A DNA stretch of 5,809 nt from JAUXIQ01 sp030620925 [NCBI: Nitrospinota bacterium] (GTDB lineage: Bacteria; JAUXIQ01). The translations under genes and the position numbers were made by a program. The stretch spans positions 1-5,809 of the forward strand of contig JAUXIQ010000150.1 in assembly GCA_030620925.1 (NCBI GenBank). Reading direction: 5' to 3'. Positions 5,380 through 5,809 of this stretch are shown piece after piece (the stretch's first letter is position 1; each line of letters starts with the position of its first letter). Below the pieces are notes generated by a model. It did not search any database. It was not told where the DNA came from and was given only the letters and a program-made list of their open reading frames with translations.

Positions 5380-5809
5380 TGAAATTCGCTTTCCTGCGTT
5401 CAGTAAATGCCCTGGGGCCTTCAACGGTATCCTCCATGCCGAACAGGTTCTGCTCCAACGCATGGGCGAAGGCCAGTCCCTCCGAAGGCGGCATGTAGAA
5501 ACCACGATATAGAATCTCCTTCAGGTTCTGCACGCATCGCGGGCCCAGGTAGCACATTCGCTCCGCCCACTCATTAACCTCCTCCATGAGCTTCTCCTTG
5601 GGCACCACGCGGTTAATCCAACCTATCTCGTAGCCACGCTGCGCGGTTATCCTCTTGTCCCCCCACAGGACTATCTCCAGGGCGTGGCCCAGGCTGAGCT
5701 GTCGGGTGAGGTCCACCACCCAGTAGGCGGGGAGGTTCCACATGGTCTCGGAGATACCCAGTTCGGCGTGCTCAGCGGCTATTCTGACGTCGCACTCCTG
5801 ACCCAGTAA
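5369..5809 (-). CDS. Enoyl-CoA hydratase/isomerase (crotonase) family protein, 5' partial
   Basis: C-terminal 146 residues of a crotonase-fold enzyme; the frame is open to the right edge, so the start and the first oxyanion-hole segment lie outside, and the ATG at 5743 is internal. The visible part runs from QECDVRIAAEHAELGISE, which matches the family stretch CDIxxAxExAxFGxPE, through the TAQRGYEIGWINRVVP region common to hydratases, to a C-terminal EGPRAFTERRK typical of the family tail. Aligned on the CD pair of rat mitochondrial hydratase, the Glu164 equivalent is kept (the Glu of GISE), while the Glu144 position, five residues before the cysteine, falls on leucine. Such proteins may be isomerases, hydrolases or other crotonases rather than plain hydratases. 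In aromatic-acid pathways a crotonase hydrates the cyclic diene made by benzoyl-CoA reductase, but this piece is too short to claim that. The transporter gene follows on the same strand after 126 bp, with a possible shared transcript. Confidence 0.88.
   Translation of the reverse strand, partial: LLGQECDVRIAAEHAELGISETMWNLPAYWVVDLTRQLSLGHALEIVLWGDKRITAQRGYEIGWINRVVPKEKLMEEVNEWAERMCYLGPRCVQNLKEILYRGFYMPPSEGLAFAHALEQNLFGMEDTVEGPRAFTERRKANFKNA

Overview
The window looks like bacterial DNA from an anaerobe. It has tightly packed genes, clear Shine-Dalgarno sites, one textbook intrinsic terminator, one near-consensus sigma70-type promoter, and a GC content that looks like the mid-50s percent by eye. 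The anaerobic assignment rests on two ATPases of the BadF/BadG/BcrA/BcrD (CoA-dehydratase activase) family and a cysteine-rich ferredoxin. Together these form the electron-activation part of an ATP-dependent benzoyl-CoA-reductase-like or 2-hydroxyacyl-CoA-dehydratase-like system. The phylum cannot be settled from this sequence; Desulfobacterota, Firmicutes and anaerobic Actinobacteriota are all plausible.

Left part, plus strand: a 5'-truncated BcrA/BzdP-like ATPase (2-688) overlaps by one base a complete BcrD/BzdQ-like ATPase (688-1518). After 92 bp comes a small ferredoxin with an unusual second cysteine motif (1611-1886). A strong stem-loop terminator (1917-1948) closes this unit. The catalytic subunits, if present, should lie just upstream of the window.

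Middle, plus strand: a new promoter (TTGCAT, 16 bp, TATAAT; 1989-2016) and a strong ribosome binding site drive a complete FadD/LcfB-like acyl-CoA ligase (2100-3632). A nested palindrome (3648-3685) fills the 74-bp gap between the ligase and the convergent transporter.

Right part, minus strand: a crotonase-family protein (5369-5809, 5' end outside the window) is followed by a 14-helix DHA2-type MFS transporter (3707-5242). Its leader carries G/C-run arms that can form two mutually exclusive hairpins just before the ribosome binding site.

A reasonable reading is a carboxylic-acid catabolism locus. The transporter would move an acid or product, the ligase would activate an acid to its CoA thioester, the ferredoxin-fed ATPase pair would energise electrons for a difficult CoA-ester reduction or dehydration, and the crotonase would hydrate or isomerise an unsaturated CoA ester. 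The family assignments are well supported. The shared pathway and the aromatic substrate are inference. No RNA genes, insertion sequences or CRISPR arrays were seen, and no gap exceeds 300 bases without a gene.
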